A DNA stretch of 64,000 bases from NCBI GenBank assembly GCA_963402885.1, contig OY727103.1:11682085-11746084 (forward strand). The letters are read 5' to 3'. A program made the position numbers and the translations under genes. This DNA is from Antedon bifida (lineage: Eukaryota > Echinodermata > Crinoidea > Comatulida > Antedonidae). Position 1 is the first letter of the stretch. Every line of letters begins with the position of its first letter. Below the pieces are notes generated by a model. The model was not told the DNA's origin. It saw only the letters and a list, made by a program, of their open reading frames with translations, and did not search any database. Shown in pieces: positions 34,201 to 49,200 of this stretch.

Positions 34201-37200
34201 TACAGTCCTATAAGCCTTACTAATTTTATAAACAATCTATTATGCACCATCTTGAATCTAATAATTTACTGAGCAAACACCAACACGGTTTTCGGTCCCG
34301 TCGATCCTGTCTTACCCAACTTTCAGAATTTTTCCAAGATTTACACAATGCTAAGGACGATAGTGACCAATAGATATTATCTATCTTGATTGCAGAAAGG
34401 CTTTTGACACTGTACCACATATGCGACTTATGTACAAACTTAAGGCAAATGGTATAAATTGTATTCTTCTCCAATGGATTTCAAATTTTCTTATTCATAG
34501 ATGTCAATGTGTCTCAGTCAAAGGATCCTTTTCTTTGTGGCTTCCCGTTGTTAGTGGTGTGCCCCAGGGCTCTGTCCTTGGTCCTATTTTATTTCTGGTG
34601 TTTGTGAATAATCTATTAGATGATCTTAGATCAAGCGGTAAACTGTTCGCAGATGATGCCAAAATTTACGAATACGTACCACACATGACAGTGTTATTCT
34701 TCAAGATGATCTTAAGAAGTTACAGGTTTGGAGTCACAAATGGTTGTTGTACTTCAATGAAAAGAAATGCACAACTTTGCATGTTGTACTAAGAAATCCT
34801 CAACATTGTTATTCATTAGGTGGCTCATTGTTAACTACCTCTAAAGAGCAAAAAGATTTAGGTACTACACTGTTACCTCTGACTTAAAGTCTACAGTTTA
34901 TGTTGGTAAGATTGCCGCAAAAGCAAATTCAATGATAGGTACTACTCGACACGCCTTTACCTTTATGGATTCCGAAATGTTTCTTGTCTTATACAAAACT
35001 TTAGTTCGTCCTATTTTGGTGTTTTCTGTTCAATCATGGTCACCGCATCTAAAGAAGGACATTATTAAACTTGAGAAGGTTCAAAATCGTCCCAACTAAG
35101 TTAGTGCCAGAAATCCAAAATCTTTCTGCACAGGAACGGCTTTCTAGGTTGGGTCTATCATCACTCGAAGATAGACGTAGTTGAGGTGATATGATTGAAA
35201 CTTATAAAAGATTGTTCATGGACTTTTTTACTTTCCAAAATTCTGCTGGCCATTTTACAAGGTTACGAGGTCGTCCTTTTAGGTTGTGTAAACCTCGGTT
35301 TAATACCTTTAGTAGAGCCTCTTTCTTTGATTTACGTATCATTACCACATGGAACTCATTACCCTTTCACATTGTCTGAAGCCCACTTAACACTTTCAAG
35401 CAAAAATATGACACACACATAAACACTATGAGAGGAGGCAGCCTCTACGAATAAATACTCTTTGCCTCCTTATTTCACTATGGTAAGCATCACTAAGGTA
35501 AGCAAATGCAGCGTGTTCATTCGCCATCTAAAGAACTCTGCGTAGATGAATCCTTGCTTTTGTTCAAGGGGAGACTACTGTTCAAACAATGTATTCGAAC
35601 AAAACGTGCACGTTTTGGAATCAAGTTTTATAAACTATGTACATCAGATGGCGTATGTTTAGATTTTATTGTATATTCAGCTGAGAATGTTTTCAGAGAT
35701 CATCCAGTTCCTAATCCTCAAAATGCTTGTTACTCAGTTACTGTATTCCTATAAACATGATGCACACATTGTATACATCTCCAGCTCTGGCTACGTACCT
35801 TCTTGATCATGATACATACCTTTGTGGCAACCCAAAGCATTCCGATTACCCCAGTGATCTAGGGACAAATGTACTTGACAATTAAGGGAACATACATCAT
35901 GTTTTATGAAGTCGCAAACATGTTAGCGGTAAAGTTCTGAGCGCTGAAAAACAAATCTAACAATAAACCAAAAGATGTGTGCATGCTTACCACGGAAGGT
36001 AGGGCCGCTATGATCCCAACTACAAAATGCGACAAAGACAAAAATCTTATTCACAAGCATCATGTAATAACTGCGTATAATCACAACATGGGAGGAGTTG
36101 ATATGGTGGATCAACAGCTGCACAGCGTGAGCATTGTAAGAAAAACATACAAGTGGTATAAGAAAATAGCTCTCTCATGTTCATGCAGTGTGCTTTAAGT
36201 GCTCACAAACTCCTCGGAAGTTCACGCCATCTACCAATGAGTTTTTGGCTGATTTCAAAGATTTTTTTATAGTACTTGTGTGTTCAAGCCCTAGATTGAA
36301 CAAAGATGAAACATGTCCTGAAGTATTACAAAGGCTAACTGGGAAGCACTTCCCTGTGAAAAGAGAGTATTAAAGACGCCAACACAAAAAACAAGAAAGA
36401 CAAAATGTGCTGGGTGTGCTGGGCTTGTGAACATCGCACAAGTGCTGGAAGAGAGATCAAGACAGTGTGGATTTGCAAAGATTGCCCAAGTAACCAAGGT
36501 TTGCATGCTGATAAATATTGTTTCAGGGCCTACCACACAAAATTGGACTATTCAAAAGAGGATGATGAGGAATTAAGAAAACCAAAAAATCACAGTTTGT
36601 TTCACGATGAACAATCAGTATTTATGTTGATATACGGGAAGTGTTGATAATAAATGATTTTGCTGAAAATAAAATTTTTTTTGTATAACCAATAAAATTA
36701 ATTATAAAGTTTCATATATTCTACGTACCTTTCTCCAGTAGGAAAACAACATTCCGTAAGAATTCCGTATAGAGAAAGCAGTTTTTATCCTTGATTTGGT
36801 CAAAATCAAAAGATTCAAAATGGCCACCATGACATCACATAATATGCGATAATAGGGCTATGGGGTCGAATTACTTGTAGATTTCGTGCTACATGTTTTT
36901 GCTGATCAGGATTCCCCTTTTATTAAAAAAAAAAACATGCATTTATAGGATGTATGTCAAATCACAATATTCTCACATTATTGGATTAATATTATCATCA
37001 ATTAAACTATTAACACATTGTTAAAACATTATTTATTATAAATTAGTTATTTCAAACTATAGGCTGAGTAGTTTTCTGACTGCTCTGCCTGCTTAAATGA
37101 GGTTTGTGCTGTTTGTTTTATGGTGTAATAAAGTCTTAATTGTTTTATATTGTGTGTATCGAGCGAAATTGATGCTGAAATTGAGAAAAAAATAGCGTAA

Positions 37201-40200
37201 CGGGAAAAAAATTATGAAAAATAAAGCCAAATTACATTCATCTTTTTTATAAATTTTATTGCACAACAATTAATATAATATAATGGTAAGAGAATACAAG
37301 TTGTAAATGGGTAATTATCATATCCCAAATTGTTATTGTAATAGTCATATTGCTCATTTTCCTTTAAAACATGGCTGCAGTCGCGTGCTCAAGTTAGTGT
37401 TTACCGACCACCCAACCGACCGACATAGTGAGCTGTAAAGTCGCGTTGCACGCGACTAAAAATTATTTTTATGCTTTACTACTAATTAATTATGATATTT
37501 GAAATTGTTACAGAATTTGTATTTTTTATTTTTAGGAAATGTGATTAACATACAAACAGGAAAATGGATGGGTCAACAAAGTGGAGTGGGAGCTGGACTT
37601 GATTCGTTCTATGAATACTTGTTAAAAGTATGGTCGTTTCTTCCTTTTTAGTTATTTACTTTCATGACTGTAAAGTCTAATTCTGTTGCACACTGCAGGG
37701 GAATACTGTGATGTAAGTTGCGCATCACTTAAAATTGTTATTTAAACAATTTTTTGGTAACTTCTCTAATTATTGTGACAATAGACAAACGATACAAAAA
37801 TGCTTGCATCAGCGATGAGATCAAACGTTCTGTATATTTTGCCAACCACCCACAATGTTCCAAAATAAACAAAGGCTTTTTTGTTCCCTACGTCAGATCT
37901 TGCACCCAGAATATATGGATGCACAAAACTCATTTTCTGTTACGTCCGATTCTAGACTAAACAGGATCCATAGCCTACAATTTGTCACGCAGCTTAGCAA
38001 GCATCTTGGCTCAGTGGCAATAGTGTATCATCATTATAGAGGCTTATAGTGAATATTAATATACTACACTATAATATAGTATATAGTCCTGTAGTTTACA
38101 TTATAGCGTCCGATTATTTTTTTTCTAGGCCACCAGCCGATATGTGCTCTACTGTATCAATACCACATATTTGCATTGATATATTTAATTTCCTTAACAG
38201 ATTGCTGTAAATAAATATAGACAGAGCTATAATAAGCATTGAATTTGCCTTCTCACCCAAAGTGTGCTTTTTTCGGGGCTTCCTCTAGACGTACCTTCGC
38301 ATTGAACTTGAACGCAAAACAAAATACTGAGTAAATGATCAAACAATGGGCGGTTCCGCACAGAGCATCCGCATATAACATACAGAAACAAATGTTATCA
38401 TCCTTTAAATAGATCATTTTGCTCATTGGTAGCATGCTGCATGAGAGTGTTTTTTCCCGCCAATTAGAGGTGCCATTTATCATGAATGTTAATGTGCGAG
38501 AGTACCATTTCCGTCCATCAAAGGGGTGTCAATTAACAAAATTTGTCTCAGGCCCCACCTGACTACTACTACTTAGTGTCCAATCTTTCTTCCACAAGCA
38601 TGTATTCCCTCAGGTGTCGTAATAACACAAAGGCAAGTTAAGTACACTCATAACAGAAATTCGATCCATTTTTTTTCAATTTGTGCTGCAGAAGTTGGAT
38701 ATAGGTATTTTTTTTAAACAGATAATGAGCTAGCGTTTTCAGTCGCCATCTATTATGTACAATCAACATTATTATTGTAGTTAAACCACCACCCACACCA
38801 CCACCCCTCCCTCAATGACATGAGTAGCGTTGTAAAGCCCGTAGAGGATACTACGAAGGATCACATGCCCTAAACGAAAAACAACTTTGGTGGGTAGGAA
38901 CCAACTTAAGTATGAATTGGCTATAAGAAACAATTGAAAACCATTAGGCCTACTAATTAAAGTTGAGTTAGATAAATATTATTATTGTTATCACAAATTG
39001 TTTTACATTATATAAACACATATGCAAATAAACTTTATTACTGACAGTTGCTTCTTAACGTTTGTATTAATTAATACTATATTACAAAAAAATATAACAT
39101 CGTAGTGGTGTGTACTGTACTATTTCAATCAACTATTGGCGGTGACAGTTTCAACAAAGTATTACATCGCAAATGTTTTACTGTGTTTAGTGGTATATTA
39201 ATAAAAAACATAAAAACGATTAATATTTCGTTACTGAATGGATAAAGAATATATTTAAAATCCATAACTTTTTTCCCCCTTATTTGCATATTTTATTTAA
39301 CTTGTACTACTAATTTGCATACTTCCGAGGTGTGTGACAAAGGTGTGATTTTGGGTTTACTGCTGGCAATTAGGAACCTATATCTGGGTCATTTGAGGGC
39401 AAAACAAAGTCTCTACACCCTGCTTGTTCACGGAATACGGGAAATATCTACGTTCTGGTTCCATATTTCATGACATATAAGCAATAGTGTACACATATAA
39501 GCAATTGGACAAGAGACAAAGAAAAAAAAACAAATATATATACAGTATCTTGTGTCATAACTATGCATGCGCTCAACGATAAAAATACAATACAATACAT
39601 AAACAACGCACACGTAGAAACATCAAACAGGTAATACGGGATATATTACCCTTCTGATCCGCTTGACTGAGTAAATGGGCGTAATACAGAATTATATCTC
39701 ATAAATATTGACCAATCGGATTACAGAATTCATGTAGAGATAATAATAAATATCCTTATATTATATGGTTTACTGATCATCCGTCTGTGTGTAGAGCGAC
39801 CCACAGCGGCTTCATTGTATGCTGCATAGCATCGCATCTATATAGGCTTTTAGTAGGCCCTACCTACACTACAGATAAAGTAGTAGTCTCACTCACTCTC
39901 TGTGCGGCAGGCTGTCAAAACATCCTAAGTTTTATTAGTTAGTTTTTTGTACTCTTGAATACATCAAAATGTTGCTAATGCTTCTCCACTTTTACCTGAT
40001 CTGCTGTGGTGAAATTATAGACACATACAAAAATACTGTTTTTGAACTGGTTACGTGCAATAGCAAACTGATATCAAAGATGGTTTAGTATCTTTAGAAT
40101 ATCAATTAGTTTATCAACTTGTTTTTTATTTCAGTCATTTATCATGTTTGGTGAAGAAAGAGACTTGCAGTTGTTCAATGAAGCATATGAAAACTTGAGG

Positions 40201-43200
40201 AAATTTAATAGAAGAGGGTAAGATCAATAATGAAATATAATGTTGTTGCATTATAGCTTTTTAGTTGTTATGATGATCATAGAATAAAAACCAAACTTTA
40301 TTTTTTTATTGACACTTGGTAAAAGTTTAATTCACATGCATTTAAAATTTCGAAATGCGCAAAATTTATTTCTAATTTAATTTGTTTTATTTTGATGATG
40401 TCGTTTAAGTTGGTTCTGTAATTTTACCTATGTTCACTGTATAGTGTATACCAAATATACATTATATACTATGACACAAATGTTCTATAGATTTAAAAAG
40501 TTATTGCCAAAAAACAGTATTTGGTGACAGGAACGAATAGGATTTTATTTGCAAAATGTTATCAACCGCAAATTGTTTGCGATTGACTTCCCCAAGGTGG
40601 TGAATTTGAATAACCTCCAAACACCATTTTAAAATTTAAAAAAAATCCATTCCTTGTCCATTTTAATTAACACTTTGACTGCCAGAGGTTTTTCCAGTTA
40701 GAAACTGCCACCGCCAGCGTTTTTAGCCCAATTAGATGTTTTTATTAAAGCTGATTGAAACCATGTATGTGACCTGATTTATATGTAATTTAGACTAAAA
40801 TAATCATAAAGATTTTAGCTTTACAATGGTACCAAGAACGATTTTTAAATCTCAATATGTAAATCGTAATAGTAAAATGAAAGTAACCCACTTTTTTAGT
40901 TTTTCGTAGTTTCACGCAAGAAAGTCGAGATATTCGCGATTTTGTGCAAGACATCACAATATGAAAATATCGCCCGGTGAGATCAACAAACACGGCACCG
41001 ATAGGCCTATAAAAACAAGTTATCACTATTGAAAAATGTATTACATTTTATAAATCATAATTCTTACATCAATGTTTCGCCAAAATCCACATAGTAAAGA
41101 CACCAGGCCTAGTTAACCAGGCCTAAAGTTGGTCCGGAACCGTTTTACGACTAGGCCTAGGCTAGCCTAGTAGTAGTACTACTAGCCTAGATAGTAAACT
41201 GATGATAATATTCATACCATTTCAAAACAAGTTGGTTGCGTGAAACTTGGTCACTTTCAGTAAAACACCAAAACAATTAGGGTATACATACAATAATAAA
41301 ATTAAAGACTTCATATTGAAAATGACTTCATTATTTTTTATTCAGATAACAAACAAATATGTCAATCCACAAAAACCTTTGTAATGCTTCGGCAGCATAG
41401 CTAGCGCGCGACCGATACACAATGCGCCAAGCCAGCGCTCTACGCGCTACTGTGATGCGCGGTGTTTGTTATTTCGACAGGTACCATTTTGACAGTCGTT
41501 CGTAACCAGATTAGTTACTTTCAAATTGTAAAATATTTACGGTCCAGACCGAATATAGTGTTCATATTTATAGTATATACCAATAATTAACCTATCTACC
41601 AGATTTCGTAAAAAAACGCGAAAAACGAAGATCTTCGTGTTTGGCAGTCAAGCGTTGTGTTTCCAAAAACGAAGATCTTCGTGTTTGGCAGTCAAAATGT
41701 TAAGGTCATTGATGGTATAAACAACTTTCTAGGCTCACATTTCCTACACCTTACATTTGCATGTACAGTATAAAGTTAAAGTTAAGTTAAAATCTAAATT
41801 AATATTGATGTTTATAGTTTATTATTCATTGAAAAGAATGAAAAGGTTTTCTCAGTTTGCATGTTTACCCCCAACTTCTTACCATTTACACAACAGGAGG
41901 CCTGAATGTAATTCGGGAGTAGGTGAAACCCCTATGTATGTTAATGTGAGAATGGAGGATGGTAAGACGATTAATTCATGGATTGACTCGTTACAGGCAG
42001 CATTCTCAGGAGTTCAGGTAACTTATTTATAGTGTTTTGTGTTGCATTTTAATTATTGTTCTTCTTTCATTAAATGATACTTTTATTGGTAAATTAAAGA
42101 TGTATTGTCTCCCAAAAACATGAAAAAGGAAGATTTAATAAAATCAGATTTCGAATGAGCCATATTGCAGTTTTAAAAAGCTATTCACTTCTGCAGAAAA
42201 AAACTTTTACTTACATTGTGAATACCCAAGAGTGCGCCGCGTTATTTGTATCTATGAACTATTTTCACTTATACCTTTTTTGGTGAATACACCAGGCCTA
42301 GAAAGAAGCTAGGCCTACAACGGCAAGCACCAACTCGAAAACCAAATCACCACCTAGCCTGGAATTAGCCTAGGCCTAGCAAAACAGTCGACGTGTAGCA
42401 GAATTGACAAGATATTATAGGCAGAGCTGTGTTTTTTTTTTGTTTTTTTTTTAAATGGGACTGCGGTGTAGATGACCTGGTACATAATTGATACTTCATA
42501 CTAAATTTCTGCTCCCAAATAACTCTTTAAATTTGCTGTCATTAACAAAAAAACTGTTAACATTTATACCCAAAATGCAATACAAAAAACTATGAGAGCA
42601 CTTAAATTATTTTGTGAGATCAATGATTTTTGTTTAGGCTATCGCTCTCGCATATCATTAAAACGGCGAAACAGTTATGTTCTAACTTGACCAGTAGATG
42701 CATGTATATCTGTAGTTGTGCACCTGACTGTAGTTTAATGAAAATAGCGCAACTACGTGCGATTGTCTGAAATTCTTAAATTGACTATAAATTTAAAGCT
42801 AACAGCCTTTTTTAAATGAAACTTTACACATGTACTGTACGCTTAACGAGCGATTTCATGAATTTATATGACTGATCATAAATTTAGAACCAACAAATGT
42901 TTTTTAATGAAGCTTAATAAAATTATAATTCATATCATGGGTCAACTTTCTATGGAGTAAAAATTGCATGTTCCACACATGTTTCGCGCATACGCATGTA
43001 AAATTTATTTATAATGAATTTCGCGTACATTTCAGGTCATTTTTTAAGCATTTCAATTGTTTTTGTGTTTTGTGCGCATACCTGTGCGCCCAGCTCGTAC
43101 AAAGGGTAGAAAAATAGTTTTTGCAATTGATTTTTGTATTACATACCTTGTAGTAGATTTCATTCATTTTGATGAACTTTAATTGCAAAATATGATGCAC

Positions 43201-46200
43201 ATGTTAATATATAAGTTTGTGGTACACCACAAATATTAGTTCTGAAAAGAATTGTTGAGTTTCTCAATGTTTCGATCGATATGCTTTGATCGTCCTCAGG
43301 AGTGATCGAAACGTCGAGAAACTCAACAGTTCTTTTCAGAAATATATGTGGTGTACCGCAAATATATCAACATTTGCCATGCAAACCTTCAAACAATATA
43401 TGACGCACATGTACATTAATCTTTAATAAGTGTGTGCTAAAAAATAGGTAATTTAATGCAAATTTGTGCAAAAATATATCTATTTTTAATCGGTTATAGC
43501 TCCTCAGGATGGCTGGTGACCCCTATTTTAAAAAATATATTAAGGCAGCTGATGAATTGTAGATATGTAAAATATGAATTTCTATGATCATAAATTTAGA
43601 ACCAACAAGTATATTTTAATGAAACGTAATAAAATTATGATTCATATCATGTGTCAACTTTCTATGGAGTAAAAATGGCCTGTTTCACACAAAATTTCGT
43701 GCACATGCGCATTTACATTTAAAATGCGCAAAAGTAATTTCTAACTAGATTTGAACTCTATTGTCACTTTGACAAATTTGGGTTATCCGCATAAACACAA
43801 CATGCACCACATACATTATATGAACGCCGACAATTGTTATGCCATCCTATGACATGAATTAAATATGTTTACAGTGTTGAATTGTCGTACCTATTTTGTG
43901 TCATAAAGCATAACAGTATTTACTGAATAATCTGTATATGTTTGGTATACAGTGTAGCAAAGATGAAATTACTTTACAAATTACAAATTATTTTTTGATC
44001 CAATTTTTAACTTGATGACATCATCAAAATGTAATATAAAGATAGCAATTTTAGAAAATAATTATCTAAATAATTACATTAATGAAAATTTGAAGAATTT
44101 TAGACAAAGTGAGCTATTTAAATGAGGTGAATTTTTACGAAAGAGATGAAAATCTGACTTTTTAAATTCAACTGGCCATATGATGACGTCACCACAGCCG
44201 ATGCTCAAAATTTGACATCAGATAGACAACATTTTTATAAGAATTCATACAATTCAACAGCTTCCATAATAAGTTTTAATCATGTGGGTTACTTTGTCAT
44301 TCTGAGGAGTTATAACAGTTTGAAATACGAAATTAAGTAGGTCACGTTATTCTGTGTCTAAGTATATACTGTACAGTATACACTACAGGGAAAATTTTCA
44401 TTTAAAAATTTTGTTTAGCAATATTGCTAATCAAACTGATTTTTAAGTCGAGAAACATAGTTTTGTATTGTATTTTTTGCTACACAATTTTCAAAATGTG
44501 TAGCAATAAGGTTGTTTTGTATAGCTTTTTGCTACGCTACACTGGCGAAAATGTTCCTTGCACTATATATCGTATACATACATACAGTGCAGAATAGGTC
44601 AAAATAATGGGACCCGTCTTTTATTCCAATTTTTAAAATGATGACGTCATCAAATGAAATTTGGAAGGGAATTATCTGAGTAACAACATATTTTAGGTGT
44701 TGAATAAATTTGGATACGTAGAATATGGATGCGCACTCTTTTAAATGTCATGAAAAATATGAAAATACAACTTTTATAATTCAACTGGCCATATGATGAT
44801 GTCACAACAGCCGATGGGCATGAATTCGTATCTACAATTCAAGAGCTTCAAGAAAATGTTTTAATCATGAGTATCACTTTTCATTCTGAGGAGCTATAAC
44901 ATATTTAAATTTAATGGAATGATGAAAATAAGTGACCCAAGTTATTCACACTTTTGAACATGATGACATCATCACAATTTAAAAAATGGTAAATCATGCG
45001 AAAGATAATTGATTGACTAGACAATATAAAAAAATGGGGGGAAATAGAATACCGATAAGTGGAAATGCGCTCTATTAAATGTGATGAGCTATGACGAAAG
45101 AGACAAAAATCCTATATTTTATATTCAGTGGCCATATATAGTGGCCATACGATGACGTCACAATGTCCGGTTAGCCATATTGATGCATAATCTGATATCA
45201 ACAACTCATCTACTTCCAGAATATGTAATAAAAATAAACTTCACCGTGTAGTTTAGAAACTATGACTGTAGTTTAGAAAGCATAACTTTGACGAATTTTG
45301 ACGTGATTTTAGGTCAAAATTGTTAAGTTGGTAAAATTACTAAAAAAGGCTGGAGAAAAATAAACCATGTGAAAAAAGATGTTTTTAGCGCTACGTGCGC
45401 ACTGCACGCTTAAATATTTGCGCGCACGTTGGAATTTTTGACATGCTTAAAATTACATGAAACGCTTAGAAAGTTGATTAGAAATTGTTTTTTCGCATTT
45501 AAATTTTTAATAAATTTCTGTGAAACATGCCATTTTTTTTCCACAGAAAGTTATATTAGCGCATGATATAAATTACACTTTTGCTAAGTTTCAATTTGAA
45601 TTGTTATTTGGGTTTCGATCTATGTTAAATACGCGAAATTCATAAAATTGCGTGCAACTTACGCTGCGCGACTCTAAAGTCATAAAACGTACAAAAAAAG
45701 TTTCCTGCACTTCTTCTACAGTTAGAGATCAATCTTCTGACAAAGTTATACGATGTTATGTTGATACGAATTAGAGACGTGACACAGAATTCTGGGAAAG
45801 AAAAAAGAATAAGATAGAAAAAATAAAAAATCCTGACAATAACAAGGGGTTATCAAAATGAAACAGGAAGTTAGCAATTTCGGAAGAGAATAATCTGAGC
45901 AACAACAAATTACGAACCAACTTTATATACCATCGAGTAAAAATTTTAGAAGTAAGGTGCGATTTACCAAATTTTGCCCTTACGTAAATTTATATAGACT
46001 AGATGGTTCGCTCGCGACCCTCTAGTGGGTGTACCCGAATGGTTCTCGAAAACATGAACAACGCTAATTATTATATTTGGTCTTCTGGCGAATGAGTGTG
46101 TGAGATTTGAACCTGAACTGAAAATAAGTTTGGTAAGATGCGAAATGTATACTAATTATGATTGATTATGTCCCCTGTCAGTGTTGATGTATGGACACTT

Positions 46201-49200
46201 GACAGCAATCGGTGGTTATAGGAAAGTAAAGTGGAAAAAAAGTCACTCAATAGATGTAATTAAAAATAATGTACATTAATTATCCTGTAATGATGTAAAA
46301 ACTTTACAACAATTGGTATTAATGCAAATAATATAATTGTAAAGACCAGTATACGTGTAATATACAATATATTATTATATTATAGAGGAAACCGTTAATA
46401 GGGGTCATCAATCACTGAAACAGTCTCTAACGTGACCGTACCAAGAGACCAAAAGCATAGTTTATCAAAGTGGATGACGTCAGTGGTGCTTTAACATTTA
46501 TATCACAAATTATCAAATAACAACTGTCGTAGCCTACTTATATATCGATCGTAGTACACACCATTTACAATTATTATAAATAGAGCAAGCAACAGAAATA
46601 TTCGATAATATAAACAGTAAAGGTGTTTCTCTGGATAGGCCTACCAGGCCTCCTATAGTAACATTGAATCGCACCTAAATTTGATTAAATGATTAATAAA
46701 TAGAATCTAATTTCAGTAGTTCACGATACGTTGAACCACTAAATATTTTTGTATTTAATATCGAATGGCCTATATTGGTCATAGTACACACCATTTATAA
46801 TTATTATAAATAGAGGAAGCAACAGAAATAATCGATAATATAAACAGTAAAGGTGTTTCCCTGGTAGGCCTACCAGGCCTCCTATAGTAACATTGAATCG
46901 CACCTAAATTTGATTAGGCCTAAATGGTTAATAAATAGAATCTAATTTCAGTAGTTCACAATACGTTGAACCACTAAAATATTTTTGTATTTAATATCGA
47001 ATGCCGCCACCAACGGCCATTTTGCCGGAAGTGACGGAACTGAACAACAGCGCAAGTGTGTGAAAATAACCCTGTGATATCCACAATTTCGATAGGTAAC
47101 GCTAAATTTTGTCGTAAAAGACAAAAATGGAATAATAGCGTCGATGTGAAAACTAATGTTATCAAATCTACGTTTCGCGGTACATCTGAGATAGATAAGG
47201 TAGGTATCCAAGGCAGAGATTTGTACCAAATTTTTTGCATTGTGCTCGTCTATGTCAGAATTAACCATAATTTATATATAGATGCATAAGAACCTCATTT
47301 TGTATTGACACTTTAAAATTCATATAAATGGTCAATTTTCTGTGAAGTAAAAATGGCATGTTTCACACAAAGTTACACACGCACATTCATTTAAAATGCA
47401 CAAGATTAATTGCTAATCAATTGTCTACACATTTCATGACATTTTTAGGATTTCAAAATTGTATAATTTGTTTGCCTTTTATGTATGCGCATTTTTCACA
47501 CAGCATATACATAGTGCAGAAAGACAATTTTTGAATTACTTGTTCTGTATACCTTCTGTGATAAAATTCATTCATTTTTATGAACTTTAGTTGCCAAGTA
47601 ACGACACACATACACTTTAAAAATCATGCGTTTAAAAAGGCTAATTTCATGCAAATTTATGAAAAAATATATTTTGAATCTAGATCATAGCTTATCAGGA
47701 TGGATGGTGATCAACTGTTTTTTTTTTTCACTTATTATGGAAGCTGATGATTTGTAGATGTGAATTCATGTAACATTTTTACTTGACAAGGGTTGTCATC
47801 ATATTATGGCCACTCAAATTTTTTTAATAGGGTTTTTTCTCTTCTGTGCTATTTATTAAATTTGATAAAGCGCATGTTGCGTATTTGAACCCCAATCTTT
47901 CCTATATTTTATTATTTTCGTAGGAGTTACATCTTTATATATGTATGCATTTTTTAACATATTGCACATGGGGCTTGTTGTTTCGGATAACTAAGAAAGA
48001 GCTTTTCCAACAGCTTTACAACAAGATTTTTATTGTAATGAATTTTGAAAACCACCAAGTGGGAAGTGGGTATCAGTTTTGAAGAAATTAACAACTAGTA
48101 GTAGTATTTTAAAATTTTGCACTTATTTGGTTAATGGAATCCACTATATCCACATATTTTTTCTTCTCAGGTTTTGAAAGGTGACATTGACGAGGCAATA
48201 TGTAATCATGCAATTTATTATGCTATCTGGAGAAAATATGGCGCCCTCCCCGAACGTTACAACTGGCACTTGAAAAAACCTGAAGTTTTCTTTTACCCCC
48301 TTCGACCTGAACTTGCAGAATCTACCTACTTTTTATACCAGGTTTGGATTTATTTTTTTGATAATGTTTTTCTCATTTTGTTTTTATATTTTCTCTGTTT
48401 CTTATTGGTGTTAGTTGAATATCAACCAGCAACATTTGTTAAAATTTCACTATAAACAAATTAATTGAAGATTTATGATTTGGCTAAAAGTAGTAAATTT
48501 GATGGTAATTATGAGTGTCTAGAAAACTCAGATCTAGAAAACTCAGATCTCAGTTTTCTAGATCAGAATGGAACTAGAAAACCAAGATCATCAAATGGAT
48601 TGTTTCATTATTAATCAGAGGGTAGCTTGTTTGAAATACTACAGTATTATTATGCATTTTCTTACTAATAATAATAATAATTATTGTAACTTGTAGTAGC
48701 AGCCTACAACTTAAATCATAAAGAAATACAGTATACACCTTTTAAAATGTGGGCTAGCATTTAGGCCTAGTCTAGCTAAGCAAACTCAATTCAAGGCTCA
48801 ACGCGTGGGCGCTATCGCGATGTATCGCGAAGAGTAGGCCTGGCACTACTAGGCTAGAAGTGGTCAACTCGTACCCAAGATAACTCGTACCTATTCCCAA
48901 CTTGGCTAACTCGTACCTCAATCAACTCATACCCACACCAACTCGTACATACCTAATTCTTAAGCCTACATTTTAACGGTAACGTGCACTGTATTTTTTT
49001 TATGATTTAAGCCGTAGGCCGCTTCTACATGTTACAATATTAGTAAGAAAACGTACACAGTAATTATTATTATCAGTTTTAATAATACTCTAGTATTTCA
49101 AATGACCTACCTTCTGATTAATAATGGAATGATCCAAATGACCTACCAACAAATCATTTGATGATTTCTAGTTAACTCAGATATTGATATCTGAGTTTTC

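Noticed and set aside
26160-36650. Endogenous retrovirus or LTR element
   Set aside because: No long terminal repeats, protease, RNase H plus integrase or envelope were seen. The reverse transcriptases have LINE-type endonuclease domains and motifs.
41370-41410. U6-like snRNA (GCTTCGGCAGCATAG)
   Set aside because: Only this short match is present. The rest of U6 and its upstream promoter elements are absent.
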